From NCBI GenBank assembly GCA_016280845.1, contig JAEEHO010000233.1, positions 1 to 34,785 on the forward strand: a DNA stretch of 34,785 nucleotides. Reading direction: 5' to 3'. The position numbers were made by a program, and so were the translations under genes. The notes under the pieces were generated by a model. It searched no databases. It had not been told where the DNA came from and saw nothing but the letters and a program-made list of their open reading frames with translations. Of the stretch, positions 9,127 through 22,000 are shown piece after piece. The stretch is from Paludibacteraceae bacterium. Lineage in GTDB: Bacteria; Bacteroidota; Bacteroidia; Bacteroidales; Paludibacteraceae. The number at the start of each line of letters is the position of its first letter. The first letter of the stretch is position 1.

Positions 9127-10821
9127 ATGGAGAAAGAACATTGTGCTTTTGTGCCGAATTTTCTGCTCGGAGTAGCAGGCGGCATTCAGTACCTTAAATT
9201 GAAATCAGCAAGCAAGAATCCACGTAAGGCCAGCGAGCAAACACTCCGCGGCATTCTCAACTATGCCAAGAATACCGTCTATGGTAAGGAACACCATTTC
9301 GCCGAGATTCTTCAGGCGAAAGATGACCAAGAACTATATTCGCTATACCAAAAGTACGTTCCCGCACAGGAGTACGAATCGCTTCGCCCGTACGTAGAGC
9401 GTCACAAGAACGGTGAAGCCAACATCCTATTCCCTGGCAAACCTATCATGTATGCCACCACATCGGGTACGACCAAAGAGCCGAAGTGGATTCCTATCAC
9501 AGATATTTATCTCAATGCCGTTTACGGCAAGATGACCAAAGTATGGTTGTTCAACTTCATCAAGAACCGCCACAAGGTCTTCTCCGGCAAGATCGTAAGT
9601 ATCGTCGGCAAAGTCATCGAGGGCTATGCACCGGACGGCACAGTCTTCGGATCAGTAAGCGGTGTGACGCAACGCGACTGCCCTAAGTTTGTCAAGAAAC
9701 TGTACGCTTCGCCGGCTGAGGTGTTCTCTATCACCGACTACACCGCACGCTACTATACCATCATGCGAATGGGTATCGAGCGCAATATCACGCTCATTGT
9801 AACGGCTAACCCATCTACCATCGTCGAGATGCAGAACAACGTCAACGAGTATTTTGACAGTTACTGCGACGATATCGAACACGGCACGCTCAAAGCAGAT
9901 CTAAACATCAGCTCGGAGATTCGTGCTGCTATCCAACCGTACCTCAAGCCCAATCCCGAGCGTGCCAACGAGTTGCGTGCGCTGAAGGCGAAATACGGTC
10001 GTGTATTGCCTAAGCACTACTGGCCTAACATGCAAATACTGAACACATGGAAATGCGGTAACACCAAGGTCTATCTTGACAAGTTCAAAGACTCGTTCCC
10101 TAGCACTATGCTTCACCAGGAGTTCGGCTATTTCTCTTCGGAGTGCCGCTTCGGTTTGGTACTGGACGACACCAACAACACCGTGCTTTTCCCGCACATG
10201 CACTACTATGAGTTCATCGCCGAAGAGGATATCGAGAACCCGAACCCGCGTTTCCTCCAACTGCACGAACTGCAAGAAGGCAAACGCTATTGCCCATTCG
10301 TCAGCACCTATGCCGGACTCTATCGTTACAATATGAACGATCTGCTGGAGGTCGGCCCATGCTTCGGCAACACGCCTACCGTCCACATGATTCAGAAGGT
10401 GAACGGTATCGTCTCTATGACCGGAGAGAAACTGCATGAACGCCAGTTCATCGAGGCTGTCCGCACAGCGGAGAAGGAACTGAAGATGCCTATTAAGTTC
10501 TTCGTCGGCTTTGCTGATCTGGATCTGTCGGCCTACCATTTCTACTACGAGTTTGAAGACCTATCCATCGCGCAGGCGAAAGCCGAAGCATTCACCAAAC
10601 GCGTGGATGAGGTGCTCCAAGAAGAGAACATTGAATACAAGGCCAAACGCGAATCATTCCGTGTCAAAGATCCAATCACTCATCGCCTGCAACATGAGTC
10701 GTTCGAGAACTTCAAGGCGCAATGTATCGCCGAAGGTTCGCGCGACGGACAGTTCAAGATGAACCTGTTGATGCAGGACGAAAAACGTCACGCCAAGTTC
10801 AAGAACCTGGTTTTGAAGTAA
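9127..10821 (+). CDS. GH3 auxin-responsive-promoter-family protein (acyl-acid-amido synthetase-like, acyl-adenylating)
   Basis: ~564 aa from MEKEHCAFVPN (ORF-track start 9067 rejected because of the internal promoter). Motifs: MYATTSGTTKEPKWIPIT, HQEFGYFSSECRFG, MHYYEFIAEED, GLYRYNMNDLLEV, SMTGEKLHERQF. Confidence 0.88.
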   Translation: MEKEHCAFVPNFLLGVAGGIQYLKLKSASKNPRKASEQTLRGILNYAKNTVYGKEHHFAEILQAKDDQELYSLYQKYVPAQEYESLRPYVERHKNGEANILFPGKPIMYATTSGTTKEPKWIPITDIYLNAVYGKMTKVWLFNFIKNRHKVFSGKIVSIVGKVIEGYAPDGTVFGSVSGVTQRDCPKFVKKLYASPAEVFSITDYTARYYTIMRMGIERNITLIVTANPSTIVEMQNNVNEYFDSYCDDIEHGTLKADLNISSEIRAAIQPYLKPNPERANELRALKAKYGRVLPKHYWPNMQILNTWKCGNTKVYLDKFKDSFPSTMLHQEFGYFSSECRFGLVLDDTNNTVLFPHMHYYEFIAEEDIENPNPRFLQLHELQEGKRYCPFVSTYAGLYRYNMNDLLEVGPCFGNTPTVHMIQKVNGIVSMTGEKLHERQFIEAVRTAEKELKMPIKFFVGFADLDLSAYHFYYEFEDLSIAQAKAEAFTKRVDEVLQEENIEYKAKRESFRVKDPITHRLQHESFENFKAQCIAEGSRDGQFKMNLLMQDEKRHAKFKNLVLK

Positions 10822-10927
10822 AGGCGAATGGTGAAAGGACAAAGGGCGAAAGGTTGGAGGGGAAACACCCGCTAACTATCCGCTGTATTGTCTAGGATTG
10901 TCCGCTATATAAAGGCGAGTGAAGGAA

Positions 10928-12127
10928 TTAAAGCAAGTATTGGTTAATGATACGAACGATGAGATCGCTAAGTTTCTCCACTTGATATTCGCCTACCGAT
11001 GCAGCAATATGATCATTGCCGACACCACTATCATTAGTGATAAAGACATAAGTTCCATCCGTTGCAATAGCCGCGAAACGCAAGAAGAACTCAGTATCCT
11101 TATCCACGCCGCTGGCAGCTATCGGGATGATTCGAATTCCTTTTTTTGCATATTGCGGGATCAACTGTTGGAGATCTGCGATGATTTTGTCTTCGTGGTG
11201 AGGAGGTGCGTCCAGCAGCATAAATGCGAGACGAATTGAACTTTCATCACGCCATGACAGTTTCTGCAATCCCGCCTCCAAAGCCTTATGAACCGCTTCG
11301 GGATAGTCACCTCCGCCATCGGCAGACTGTTTAGAAATAAAGTCCGTAGTTACAGATAAGTCTGTTGAGAAATTGTTTGCACGCGTCACGTACTTATCGC
11401 CCTCATCACGATAAAAGACTGCTGCCGTACGTATACCGGCTTCGGAATGATCTGTACCGACAGAATTAATAATATGCGTCAAGTCCGCTTTGAGAAAAGC
11501 GATTTCGTCAGACATGGAACCGGTAGCATCAACAATAAAGGCAATATCGATGTCTGCAGTTCGGGAGGTTGAAGCGGAGCATTGATTCCATTTTACTTTC
11601 TCACCCCAATGCGTTACAGAAACTGCCTGCTTTTGTTGCACTCCATTGACAATAAGCACCAATGCTGTAGTATCTATATCTTGCTGTTTCTGCGTCAATC
11701 CCACCCATAGGTTGGTTCGTCCCATATTGTCAGTACGAGCTTCATAAAGAACGCGCGAAGAGCCATCGGATTTATAAACCAATTGAATAGGCACATCTTT
11801 TTGTCCCGCTCCGGTTCCATCCGTTACGGTTACTGCCACACGGTTGTTAGTATAGAATCCCCAATAGTCACTACACCCGGTAAAGTCCGCCCCTTCTTGA
11901 TCGGACTGTTTGTTAAGCATCAAGTTGGACCAGAAATCCCAGTTGTCCAAGTCACGCCATTCTCCGGCAGTCACCACTCCGGCTTGGGCTTGTCCGTCTC
12001 CGCTACCGGTACTTTCGCCATAGTACGCTCCTGCTCCGATGTCTCCACAAGGTTCGCTTTTGTAGGAACAACTTGCCAACAGCAGACTTGTTGCAGCAAT
12101 AACAAAAAAGATACGTGTTCGTTTCAT
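10928..12127 (-). CDS. VWA-domain lipoprotein
   Basis: 399 aa; lipobox LLLASCSYK; MIDAS-like DIDIAFIVDATGSMSDEI, downstream GGGDYPEAVHKALEAGL and LLDAPPHHED. Confidence 0.88.
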   Translation of the reverse strand: MKRTRIFFVIAATSLLLASCSYKSEPCGDIGAGAYYGESTGSGDGQAQAGVVTAGEWRDLDNWDFWSNLMLNKQSDQEGADFTGCSDYWGFYTNNRVAVTVTDGTGAGQKDVPIQLVYKSDGSSRVLYEARTDNMGRTNLWVGLTQKQQDIDTTALVLIVNGVQQKQAVSVTHWGEKVKWNQCSASTSRTADIDIAFIVDATGSMSDEIAFLKADLTHIINSVGTDHSEAGIRTAAVFYRDEGDKYVTRANNFSTDLSVTTDFISKQSADGGGDYPEAVHKALEAGLQKLSWRDESSIRLAFMLLDAPPHHEDKIIADLQQLIPQYAKKGIRIIPIAASGVDKDTEFFLRFAAIATDGTYVFITNDSGVGNDHIAASVGEYQVEKLSDLIVRIINQYLL

Positions 12128-12175
12128 AATAGTGCGTTATATTATATAGTTAAACAATACGTTTCAAAATCCGCT

Positions 12176-12208
12176 GCAAAATTACTGCTTTTTTTCGGCG
12201 TGACCAAA
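12176..12208 (-). promoter_or_regulatory. Promoter for the VWA lipoprotein
   Basis: Reverse strand TTTG (12208-12205) - 20 nt - TAATTTTGC (12184-12176). Confidence 0.7.
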
Positions 12209-12507
12209 TTTTATACTTGGGAAAATGAAAATTGCAAATGTCTGAATAATAGACGTTTGCATTTTCGCGACTTGGGAAAATGCATTTTAATGGCGAAAGA
12301 CTCTTGAGACACTTCAACTATCTCAACTGTATCAAGAGTCTCATGCAAAAGAGTACAGGTGAGTACAGCGATGTCACGGTGTGGCCTCGGTGTGACCTGC
12401 CGACGAACATAGTAGTATCATAATAATCACATAATAACAACATAATAATAACATAATCCTTGTAGCATTATAAAGGCGAAAGGCGAAGGGGCGAAGGGTT
12501 CGAAAGC

Positions 12508-12552
12508 AATTAAGAGGGTGTGTCTTCTAATTTATGACACACCCTCTTAATT
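12508..12552. terminator. Bidirectional terminator-like hairpin
   Basis: AATTAAGAGGGTGTGTC / GACACACCCTCTTAATT, perfect 17-bp stem with 11-nt loop, immediately 3' of the small lipoprotein gene on the minus strand. Confidence 0.75.
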
Positions 12553-12583
12553 TGTCAGAACTCGTTTCTATGCCATTAAAGAA

Positions 12584-13051
12584 TCAGTCCTTCGATTTCA
12601 AATAGAACGCAGGCTTATACGGTTCGGAAATAGACCCCATACGCGTATCCGAACTGAAATTAAACGGTTCTTTTGCTACAAAGATATTCTTCACTGCGGC
12701 CGAATAATAGTGCAGCGTAACAATACCGTCAGTGGTACTATTACTCGGGTGCGCAATATAGAGGAAAAAGAGTCCATCAGAAGGTGAAATGACACCTACA
12801 CATTGCCCATCCATAAAAGCCGCCATCACATCTCCATCATTCAACTGCCATTGGGAAGCCAACTTAGGATAGGACAAAGACATGTCCACCTCAACAACGG
12901 CCGTCATTGACGAAGAATAATCATGATCTGAGATAACCGTCCATGCCGGTTGTTGTTCGTTGCCTAAAAGCGTTTTAGGCTCCTTGTTCTTGCAACCCGC
13001 TGCCATCAGCAGCAGGGTACAAGAAACGATTATTATAATTCTATTTTTCAT
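12584..13051 (-). CDS. Small lipoprotein with a module resembling one in the adjacent giant protein
   Basis: 155 aa; MKNRIIIIVSCTLLLMAAGCKNKEPK lipobox; starts 10 nt after the giant ORF stop on the same strand. Confidence 0.75.
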   Translation of the reverse strand: MKNRIIIIVSCTLLLMAAGCKNKEPKTLLGNEQQPAWTVISDHDYSSSMTAVVEVDMSLSYPKLASQWQLNDGDVMAAFMDGQCVGVISPSDGLFFLYIAHPSNSTTDGIVTLHYYSAAVKNIFVAKEPFNFSSDTRMGSISEPYKPAFYLKSKD

Positions 13052-13060
13052 ATTCGTTGA

Positions 13061-16000
13061 TTATTTTGTTAGTTTATGACCAATTACATCATACTTTTCT
13101 CCGCCACGGATAATCACTACATGGTTGTCTTCTATCAACTTATATACTTGATTATCTATGTCTTGGAAAGTAAGCATTACCGGAGCCTTAAGCGAACCGA
13201 CATGCGCATCGGCCTCATAAGCAATAGAGCCACCTATCGGATAGAGCGTCTCACCATTCATCTCAAAACGGAGATCACCCATTTTGTCCGATTGAACGGT
13301 AACAAAGTAGAACTGCTTATTGTTGATATTGATGGAACCGGTCAAACCGGCGAGTTCGTCACCGACATATACTCTCAAGTCGGTGAGCGTAGCCGAATCC
13401 TGAATAGCAACAATCATCGTCATATTAGAAGCAGCACGCGGGTTGGAGAATCCGAGATCTGTGCTCTGCGCTGCAGACAAAGCATGGCGACGCGGAGCAT
13501 TATTTGCAGTAGGCTTGTTGTAACGCATCTTGACCATAGCAGAATCGAGGCGACGCAGTAAATAGCCTTGTCCCGGGTGCATGGTTTGTAACGAACCTTC
13601 CCACTTATGATTCTCCGTAAACACAGAGAACTGTGTCCGACTCTTGATAATATCACCCACCGATGCCTTGTCGTAGTAATCGGCAAGCGCATCGCGCATA
13701 TTAACCGGTTCGTCCAACAAGTATGGCACGCAATTCCATTCCTTCTTGAGCGTAAGTGTACGTTGAGCATCATTCAGCGTTCGACCCTCGATGTTCAGCG
13801 TAAGCGGTTGCGAAACATACAGCATGTAGATAGATCTATAATCCATAGAAGTAATGCCACCGCACCATTTAGCTTCGCTGTCGTTGTATTTGAACTCCGA
13901 GTGTCGTGCGCTTGCAGGCGATTTAATCATATCACCGTTATGGAAGCCTTGCTCTGCTGTATACAGCGCATTAAGCATACTGTTGTTCGGTTGGAGGAAC
14001 CATGAAACCCAATTCCACCCGCTATTCAGATTAATCTGCTGAAGCGAACCGGCAGAAGTGGTCAACAGGACCGGAGTCTGAGGCGATATACCTCGCATCG
14101 CATTTGGTACAAATCGTTGTACTGTATCAGGCTGGAGATTGTAAACCCTACCCGTTGATGCTTGCCATAGTTTGAAAGAAAGCACCTTATTCCTCATTTT
14201 ATCGTTACCGTGGATAGTGAGATAAACGTACGATTTGTTCGTTGAGGATGCGAAAGTATTGTTGGACTTTCCGACAAGCTTGCCGTCACAGAATACAGCC
14301 ACCATATCATTCTCATCGCTATCGAAATAACCGTTACCTTTCTCTTTTTCAATATAGACTTGTCCGCGCAGCGACATAGTATTAGCGAATGACTCATCCA
14401 CTTCTTCATCTTCCCACGGACAAATGGCCTCGATAACCAACTCAACACGCAACGGCTCGCTCAGTCCGTTCTCGTCGGTCAGATAAACGAGTTCGGAATA
14501 AACGCCAACCGGTAATTCTGTGTTATAAGTAAAGGTGATGGTTTTGTCATCGGTCGGATCAATTGAGCCATAAGGCATATCTACACTCAACCATTCGGCA
14601 TTAGACTCGATCGTGAACTGATGACGAATACCCGAATGGTTGCTGATCACTACCTTCTGCGCATTCGTTGCTTCCATATCGCCGTAGTATGCATGCAGTT
14701 TCAGTTCGCGCATATCCCACTTGAGACTGTTGCGGTCCACAAATGCCTGCCACATCACCGGCGAAACCATGCGGTTGCCGTTCAGGTCCTCTACGTTGCG
14801 TACGGTCACGTAGATAGACTGCTTGTTGATCTCGCGGTCGAGCATATTGAGATTGATGAGCAGTTCGTCGTGGTTGAATGCCCAGTCGAAATTCAGTTTG
14901 GTCAACTGGCTGCGTTCGCGTACCGGAGCATCGTTGTTCTTGTCGGCCATAGAAGCCACATCAGCCGGTTTGAGTACAAGCGGTTGCACCTTCTTGATGA
15001 TATTGCCTTGCGAATCCTTAACAATACGGCGGTTATTGACGGAGAACACATTCTCCATCACACCACTGGTGCTCTCTTTGCGTTCCTCGAACGACAGATA
15101 AGCAATCAAGCCCATCTCGTCACCATGAGGAGCAATATTGTCATACGTCTCGATGAATGACTTAGGCAATGCCAATTCGTACATCACGAACTCATCAATA
15201 TTACCCGTAAATCCGTCTGCGCCCAAGTACATCATACCACTCAACGGACTCAGATTGTCACAAGCAAACTGGTTGAGCATCTTACTATCAACAAAGATAG
15301 ATGCAGTATTCATCGTACGATTGACACTCAGCACATAATGGTGCCAACTATCATCAGCCAACGAATTACCACTATTGACGTCCTTGCCGTCATTGCGGAA
15401 AAGCAGTTTGCCATTCTTCATTCCGATCCATGTACCACGGGCAGTCGTGGAATCCGTAGCCTCATATCGTCCGGCGGAGAAGATAGTAGCATCTGTTGAT
15501 GTTGTTTTGAACCAGAACATAAGTGTATAGTCCTGAGTCTTGCCACGTGACAATATATCTTGGTCTAACTCCACTTCTTCCGTTCCTTTGTATGCCAGCG
15601 ATATACCGGACGGCGTGGTCCATGTAGCACCATGGGTATAGAGTGTCGCGCCATTCGCCTTATCGGTCAGAGTCTCTCCCTTGCCTTCATTCATCGGATA
15701 GTAAGCTGCCAACTGCTGCTCGTAGCCCGTCAGACGAACCATATTAGTTGCAGCGATCTCTTCTGTATTCAAAGCTTTGGTCCATACGCGTGCCTCCAAC
15801 ATATTGCCGGCAAATCCACTACCGAAACACAGCGGAGCACTATGAGCATAACTGAACGAATCAGAATTATCATCGGTCACATCCAATGTACCAACATAGA
15901 AACGGATTTCTCCATTCTCCTTATTGTACGTGACAACCAAGCGTGTGAATGCCATCATCGGATTAGGCAATGGTTTCGAATAGTATGGAGTGTTGGTTCC

Positions 16001-19000
16001 GGACTGGAGGACAAGACGATTGTCTGCAGTCTTACCGAACATCAAACCTTCGCCCAATTTGCCGTGAGTAAAGAATATCTCGTTGCCCGTAGTAGAAGAC
16101 GGACGAACAACCATGTCGATAGAGAACGATTTGTCTGCCAAATTACGTTCCACCTTACTCTTTGCGTACGACTCTTCCGTTCCGTCGAAATGAACCGAAG
16201 TAGAAGAAGTGATACCTGTATTGTTAGTCGTTCCCAAGAGTTGGAAATTGTTATCCTCGTCCAAGTAGTTACCGGCAATAGGCTCATTGAAACGCAACTT
16301 CAAATTATCACCCACGCTCAATATGGCATTAGCCGGTTCTGCAACGCCGAAGACGCGCGGTGGACGAGTATCTTTGATGCCGGTAAGCACAGGACTGGAC
16401 TTACTAACAAATCCCGATCCATGACGACAGAAACTTACGGCACGCAGGTCGTACTGCTGCTCCATCGGATCACGCTCACCATAGAAGCGCAGTGTATTGA
16501 TACGTCCGTTGGTGATCATCTCCTTATTGCCGGAAGCAGCGTCATACAGATTCTTGTCAGCGTAGAACGAGCACTGGTTAACCCAATCGTCATCACTCTG
16601 AGTGGTCAGTTTGTATTGGAATTCAATATGATCAAAGCCGCGGTGGTTGATATCGAAACCTTCGATTGTGATAGGCAGATAGTAACCCACCGAGTCTTGC
16701 GCCGCAAAGGTATTCATTACCCATTTGTCATGCGGTGCAGAAATCTTCACATCGGACGAAGAAGGCAAGAAGTGAACCGAGAACTTAAGGTTGTCAGCAT
16801 TCTTGGCGCATGTGGTCGAACCAAGACGCAGCTCGATATTCTCATAGTCGTCCGTTGTACCGCGATAAACCTCCATCACCTTGGTAACAGATTGACCGGA
16901 CATGATGAAGAAATCCATACCATTGCCCGTGACAGGCATGCCGTCAATAAATATCTTCGCACCATTCGGATTACTGCTTGCGTTCTGAGTCAGCGAGAAT
17001 GTGGAGCCGACTGAATTGTCGGTTTGTCCCTCGTTGCTAATGCGCAGATTAAAGATTGCAGCCTTGTCGGCGGGCACGTTGCTACGCTCATGTGCATCAA
17101 TCTCCAAACGCGGTTCTTCTATTTTAACTGTACCATTGTTGAGCAGCGTACCCGGGTTGTAGAATTTGGTTCTTTCTTCAGCTTCGTACGGACACATACT
17201 TGCTCCGGCTTGGGTGAAGAAGACGAAACTGCCATAGGTAGGCTTGCTGTTTGGAACATCCGCTTTATCGCGATGCTTCGCACTCTCTGCTTCGAAAGCT
17301 GAATCTGTCGTGCAATATACACTCGTAGTCAGATTGCCAAACTTGTTAGGAGTCAGAGTGAAACCGATTGTTTTGGTGTGAGAATCACTATTTCCGTAAG
17401 GACCTGACACATCCGCATTAAGAATGGGTTTAAATGTGACCTTCCAATTGGCACCCGGTGCTTTTCCATTTATCTCCCATGGGAATGTACTACCATTGCT
17501 TTTATCGTAAACTTTATCTATAAGATTCGCGATATTATTTCCAATTTCTGTACCAATCCCAGCCATACCTTTGAATAATTCAGAAGAACTTCCACCAAGC
17601 AAACCACCCAGTTCCCAATCATAGGAATAGGTATAAGAGAAATTCTCGCTATACGTTTGAGATGTACCGCCGCTGACAGACCAAGTGCCCACATTTCGTC
17701 CATTTGCTTTTGCCTCTACCTTCTGTTTTTCGTTCAGTGTAAGCACATCCACCCATTGGAGTATCATTTTATTGAGAACCGAAACTTTATCCGTTGGACT
17801 GCCACTATAGTTTGCCGGTTTGATTTGTTCATAATGATTCGGCAAGCCAAAACTATCTTTATTCTGTTCGGTAGTTTTGTCCCAATACAAGATTTTCCCT
17901 GTTGCATTTGCCAGTGTCTGGATCTCAGACTTCGTTCCACTGAGCAAGAGTGAATTGCGCTCCTTAACAAGATTAGGTAACAATGTATTGATAATATACT
18001 CTTGGGTATATGCAAATTTGCCCGTAAGTGCACTACCAATTACCGTTTCCGTTCCTATCACAAGATAATACTTTTTGCTATCCATGATTCCAGAACCCAA
18101 TACAACCAATGTCCCAGCATCTACTGCTGGTTTGCGCAAATTGTAGGTCTGTTCTGTAATAGCACGGATAACTTTTCTTTCACCATATAGGAGTCCCTGC
18201 ATCTTTCCAATAAACACATCCGCATCACTACCGACCTTAGAACTGCTTGTCGAGATTTTGTTATTGGTTTGTATATCGTACGAATACGTCCACTTTCCAT
18301 TGTACTCCATCGCAATTGGAATACTAAATTTAAACTGTTTGGATACGGTATAATCTGTTCCCGCATAAACTCCTGCCACGGGAGTACCGGCATATGTACC
18401 AATATTATTCGTAATATTTGCACCAAAACCAAATCCAATCTCCACACCTGCTTTCACTTGAAGATTAATTGTGTGTCCATAATGATACTTGGAGCCGGAT
18501 TCCAGCCATGCATAACTACCTTCTCCCGGAGGGTCTCGCAGGATATCCACAATTGCGATTCCGACGGTGTCAGCTCGGATACTTTTCTCTTCCATGCGTG
18601 CTCCTGTGATAAATGCCTGTATCGGATCTGCTTCGACATAATCGTTTTCGATTTCGACACTCGCACTTATAGTATGCAACGCAGCCTCGCCTTTCAAATG
18701 GAATACCGGGTCGTCTACCGCGACGCCGAACTCTGCTTTGCCATTCGCATCCAATTGACGAATAATCGTTTGATTATTATCATGCAGACCATTATGAATA
18801 CGCAATGTACCTCCGTGCATGTTCACCTGGTCGCGTTTGCCTGTTAGTTTATCATTGTTGTAATAATACTCTTCATAGGCTTCCGCACGGAAATTGTAGT
18901 TTCCTTTTGAGAATACCGGATGTCCGAATAGATATGTTATGTTACCTACTGTATCTTTGCTTACAATGGGAATTTCTACGTTGGTTTGCTCATCAGCAAC

Positions 19001-22000
19001 ATCGGTTGCTTTCATCTCCTTAATTCCAAAATAATCGCACTCCCCATTCAATCCGCGTTGAATAAGTTTGAGCGCAATAGGCGAATGATAGATACGATTG
19101 TATATAGCATTGTAGTGTACCGTGTCGTAGTCTCTTGTTACTTCCTGGTCGGTCAAAACAGCTCCGGTTAGGTCTATCGTTTCTATACCCTGGCCATCGC
19201 CATATAGCGTAGCATAACCTTTTGCTGTTACTTGCGAAATCTTGTAACGCACCGGCCACAAGTCTATTTCATACTCTCCGGTAACAGGATCCGGATTGAC
19301 AATCAACCGCTTCTGCATAATTTTCATTGTGGTATTACCCACTGTATCAATACCGTTAGGTGTGTGCACCAAGTGTGCAAAAGCAGTATCGCGTTCGGTA
19401 ATGGTCGGATCTTGCGGGTCATTCACCATGTAGGAGATATTGTCTCCCTCAAGCGCCATAACAATCTTCAGGTCTTCGCCTAAGTTGTTGTAACTCAGTC
19501 CAAAGCCCAAAGGCAGTTTGCCTTGATCATTACCACCCACAACACGTCCGGTCAAGCGAACTGTAGTCATATCCCAGAAACGAACTCCGTCTTGCGCTTT
19601 GGTGAGCGAGACTGTATCTTTACCATCTATGCGGAGATAACCGTCATTGGCAAATGTATGACCATCCATCACCACCTGTAGCGTTACCGGAGCACGTTCA
19701 GGCATCGTGAGTTGGAAGGTTCCGTCGTGCGCAGTACTTACCGGCGCCCCTGCATAACTGACTAACTTACCATTTATGCGGAAGTTGGCTCCGTAAACCG
19801 GAATAGTTGTTCCTTGATACAACACGCGGCCCGTCAGACGAACGGAAGATGTATTGACAAAAGTTATACTTGCTGCTTCACTTCGACCTTTCGAGATACT
19901 TATTGTCGCCGATTGTGCAGAGGTATTGTTATACGAGAATGTGCCGTAGTCTGAAGTAGGCGTAATGGAATAATCTGTTCCCGTAGCATCGTACAACAAG
20001 CTATCGGCAAGATAACTACCGTCTGCTTTGGTAATAACCTTTATTGTGTCTTTATCACTTGCAATTTCAACGTTGATACCAGCGCAACCGCTACCATCTT
20101 CAAATTGGACTCGTCCGGCAATGCTACCATATGGAGAACGCCAACCTTCGATGGTATCGCTAATCTCTGTATAGTTACCATTACAAGTAAAACGCAACGT
20201 CAGTTGGTAATCATAATGCTTATTCGGATCGGTGTCTGCATCCAGATAACCGGGTTCTTCCGTTACCAACAGTTCTTCAAAAGCATCATTCGTACCATGG
20301 CTACGGCGAGCCAATACATAGTCGGTTACACCACCCGGAGTAGGCTCCCATTGCAAAGCAACACCTTTCTTGTCCGTTCCTTGAGTAGCAGTAAACGAAC
20401 TGATATTGGCTGCGTCTGCCGTGTACAAATCCGGACCTTTGAGAGCAATGGACTTTTGATATTTCTCATCATTGAAATTGAGCAACGAGTGGCTTGGGTC
20501 TATACGCACTTCGTATTCGTAGTGCGTACATCCGGCATCTGCCACATCGGTTACATGTGCTATCCACGAGCCATCTGCCTGACGGACAATACTATCTTGC
20601 GGCACATAGATAGTTTGAGTCAAGCCCATGTCTGTCATGTGTTTGGTTATGAGAATCTGCGCATTCTTATCCCATTGGCAACGTGAGATAGTGTCAGCAT
20701 CATCCCGTTTAAGCATTGGAGACAGGTTGGCATATAGGTCTGCTTTATATTTATCCAGACTATCTCTGCGGAATGATTTATCGAACTCATCACGCGCTAT
20801 GTAGTATGCATTCTCGTCCACAACAGGAGACAACTTAGTTACCGTCACAGGTGTAGCACCTGCAACGTAGGTGTTAGTCTTGACGTATCCATAAATAGGA
20901 CCGGAAGCGGCAATTTCTACGGGTTCGGTAACATGTGTCACCTTTGCGCGGAAACGCACTGTCGCGTCATAAGGAACATCGAAGGAGAAAATGCTATCCT
21001 GCAATGTCATAATGGTATCACTCGCTAGTTCCCATACACTGGTATCTTTCAACATATAGTTGATGAATACAGTATCGGGGGCATCTGCCAAAACATCAGC
21101 CCGGCGAATCAGTCGAACTGGTACACTACTTAAGTCATATTCCTCCAGTTGCAAATCGTACTTACAATCCGCAGCGGGCGTTGGGTCCGGTTTGACAACT
21201 TTGTTGGCTATCTTAATATTGAAATGCACGATACGGTTGTCCGCAAAATTCTTATCCAACTCATATTCCGGCTGCATAGTGTCTAAAGGTGCCAGAAATT
21301 CATTTTTCAGCAATGACGTTTTCAACGCATAGGGGTTGTTCTCCCAATCCCACACAGAGGAAGACGCACGGCGAACACGGTAGTAAACCGGAGTGCCGGC
21401 TTTCTGGCGCAGAGAGGTAACGGTTCCCTTGTATCGAGCTATCACTTCGCCATCCTTATAAATATCATAGTATTTAGTGAACGAAGTATATGTGCCTGTA
21501 TCGGTCGGGTTCTTCAGTGCCGTGATATCATCCGCATAATGGTACGTGCTGGTATCAGACGAATAGGGAACAACTGCTATCGACTGCGCACCTGAGAAGT
21601 CCGACATAAGACTGCGTTGAATCTCAAAGAAATCGCCTTCTACCAAGTCTTGCTCTTTCGGAGTCTTTACCTCCCAACTGACAACCGTAGTTCCCGTCAT
21701 GCTCTTTTGCTTATCGCGCTGTTCTTCTGCTTTCAAATCATATAATTTGTGATAGGCAGGAATACTAACCTTGTTGGTGCTTAATTCTTGTTGAGTATTA
21801 GGGTTACCTTGTTTGTCCGGATAAATATTAAAAGTAGCATAGAAACCACTCTGCACTTTATCAGTTGTCGGCACATAGAGTGTACCTGATTGCGATGTGC
21901 AACTTTGTTTCTTTCCATTTAATGATGTATAGTACCAAAGCGGTTCTTGATAAGTAACATAAGGTATGGCTGCATAACCATAACCAGCGGTACCATTCTC

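Noticed and set aside
9901-10539. 212-aa minus-strand ORF
   Set aside because: Antisense to the GH3-family gene with conserved motifs on the plus strand.
12508-12552. Possible terminal inverted repeat of an insertion sequence
   Set aside because: The two arms are only 11 nt apart with no transposase or matching distal repeat; best explained as a terminator.
15632-17014. 460-aa plus-strand ORF inside the giant gene
   Set aside because: Antisense to a clearly coding frame, no domain-like sequence, no promoter; by-product of long reading frames opposite the giant ORF.
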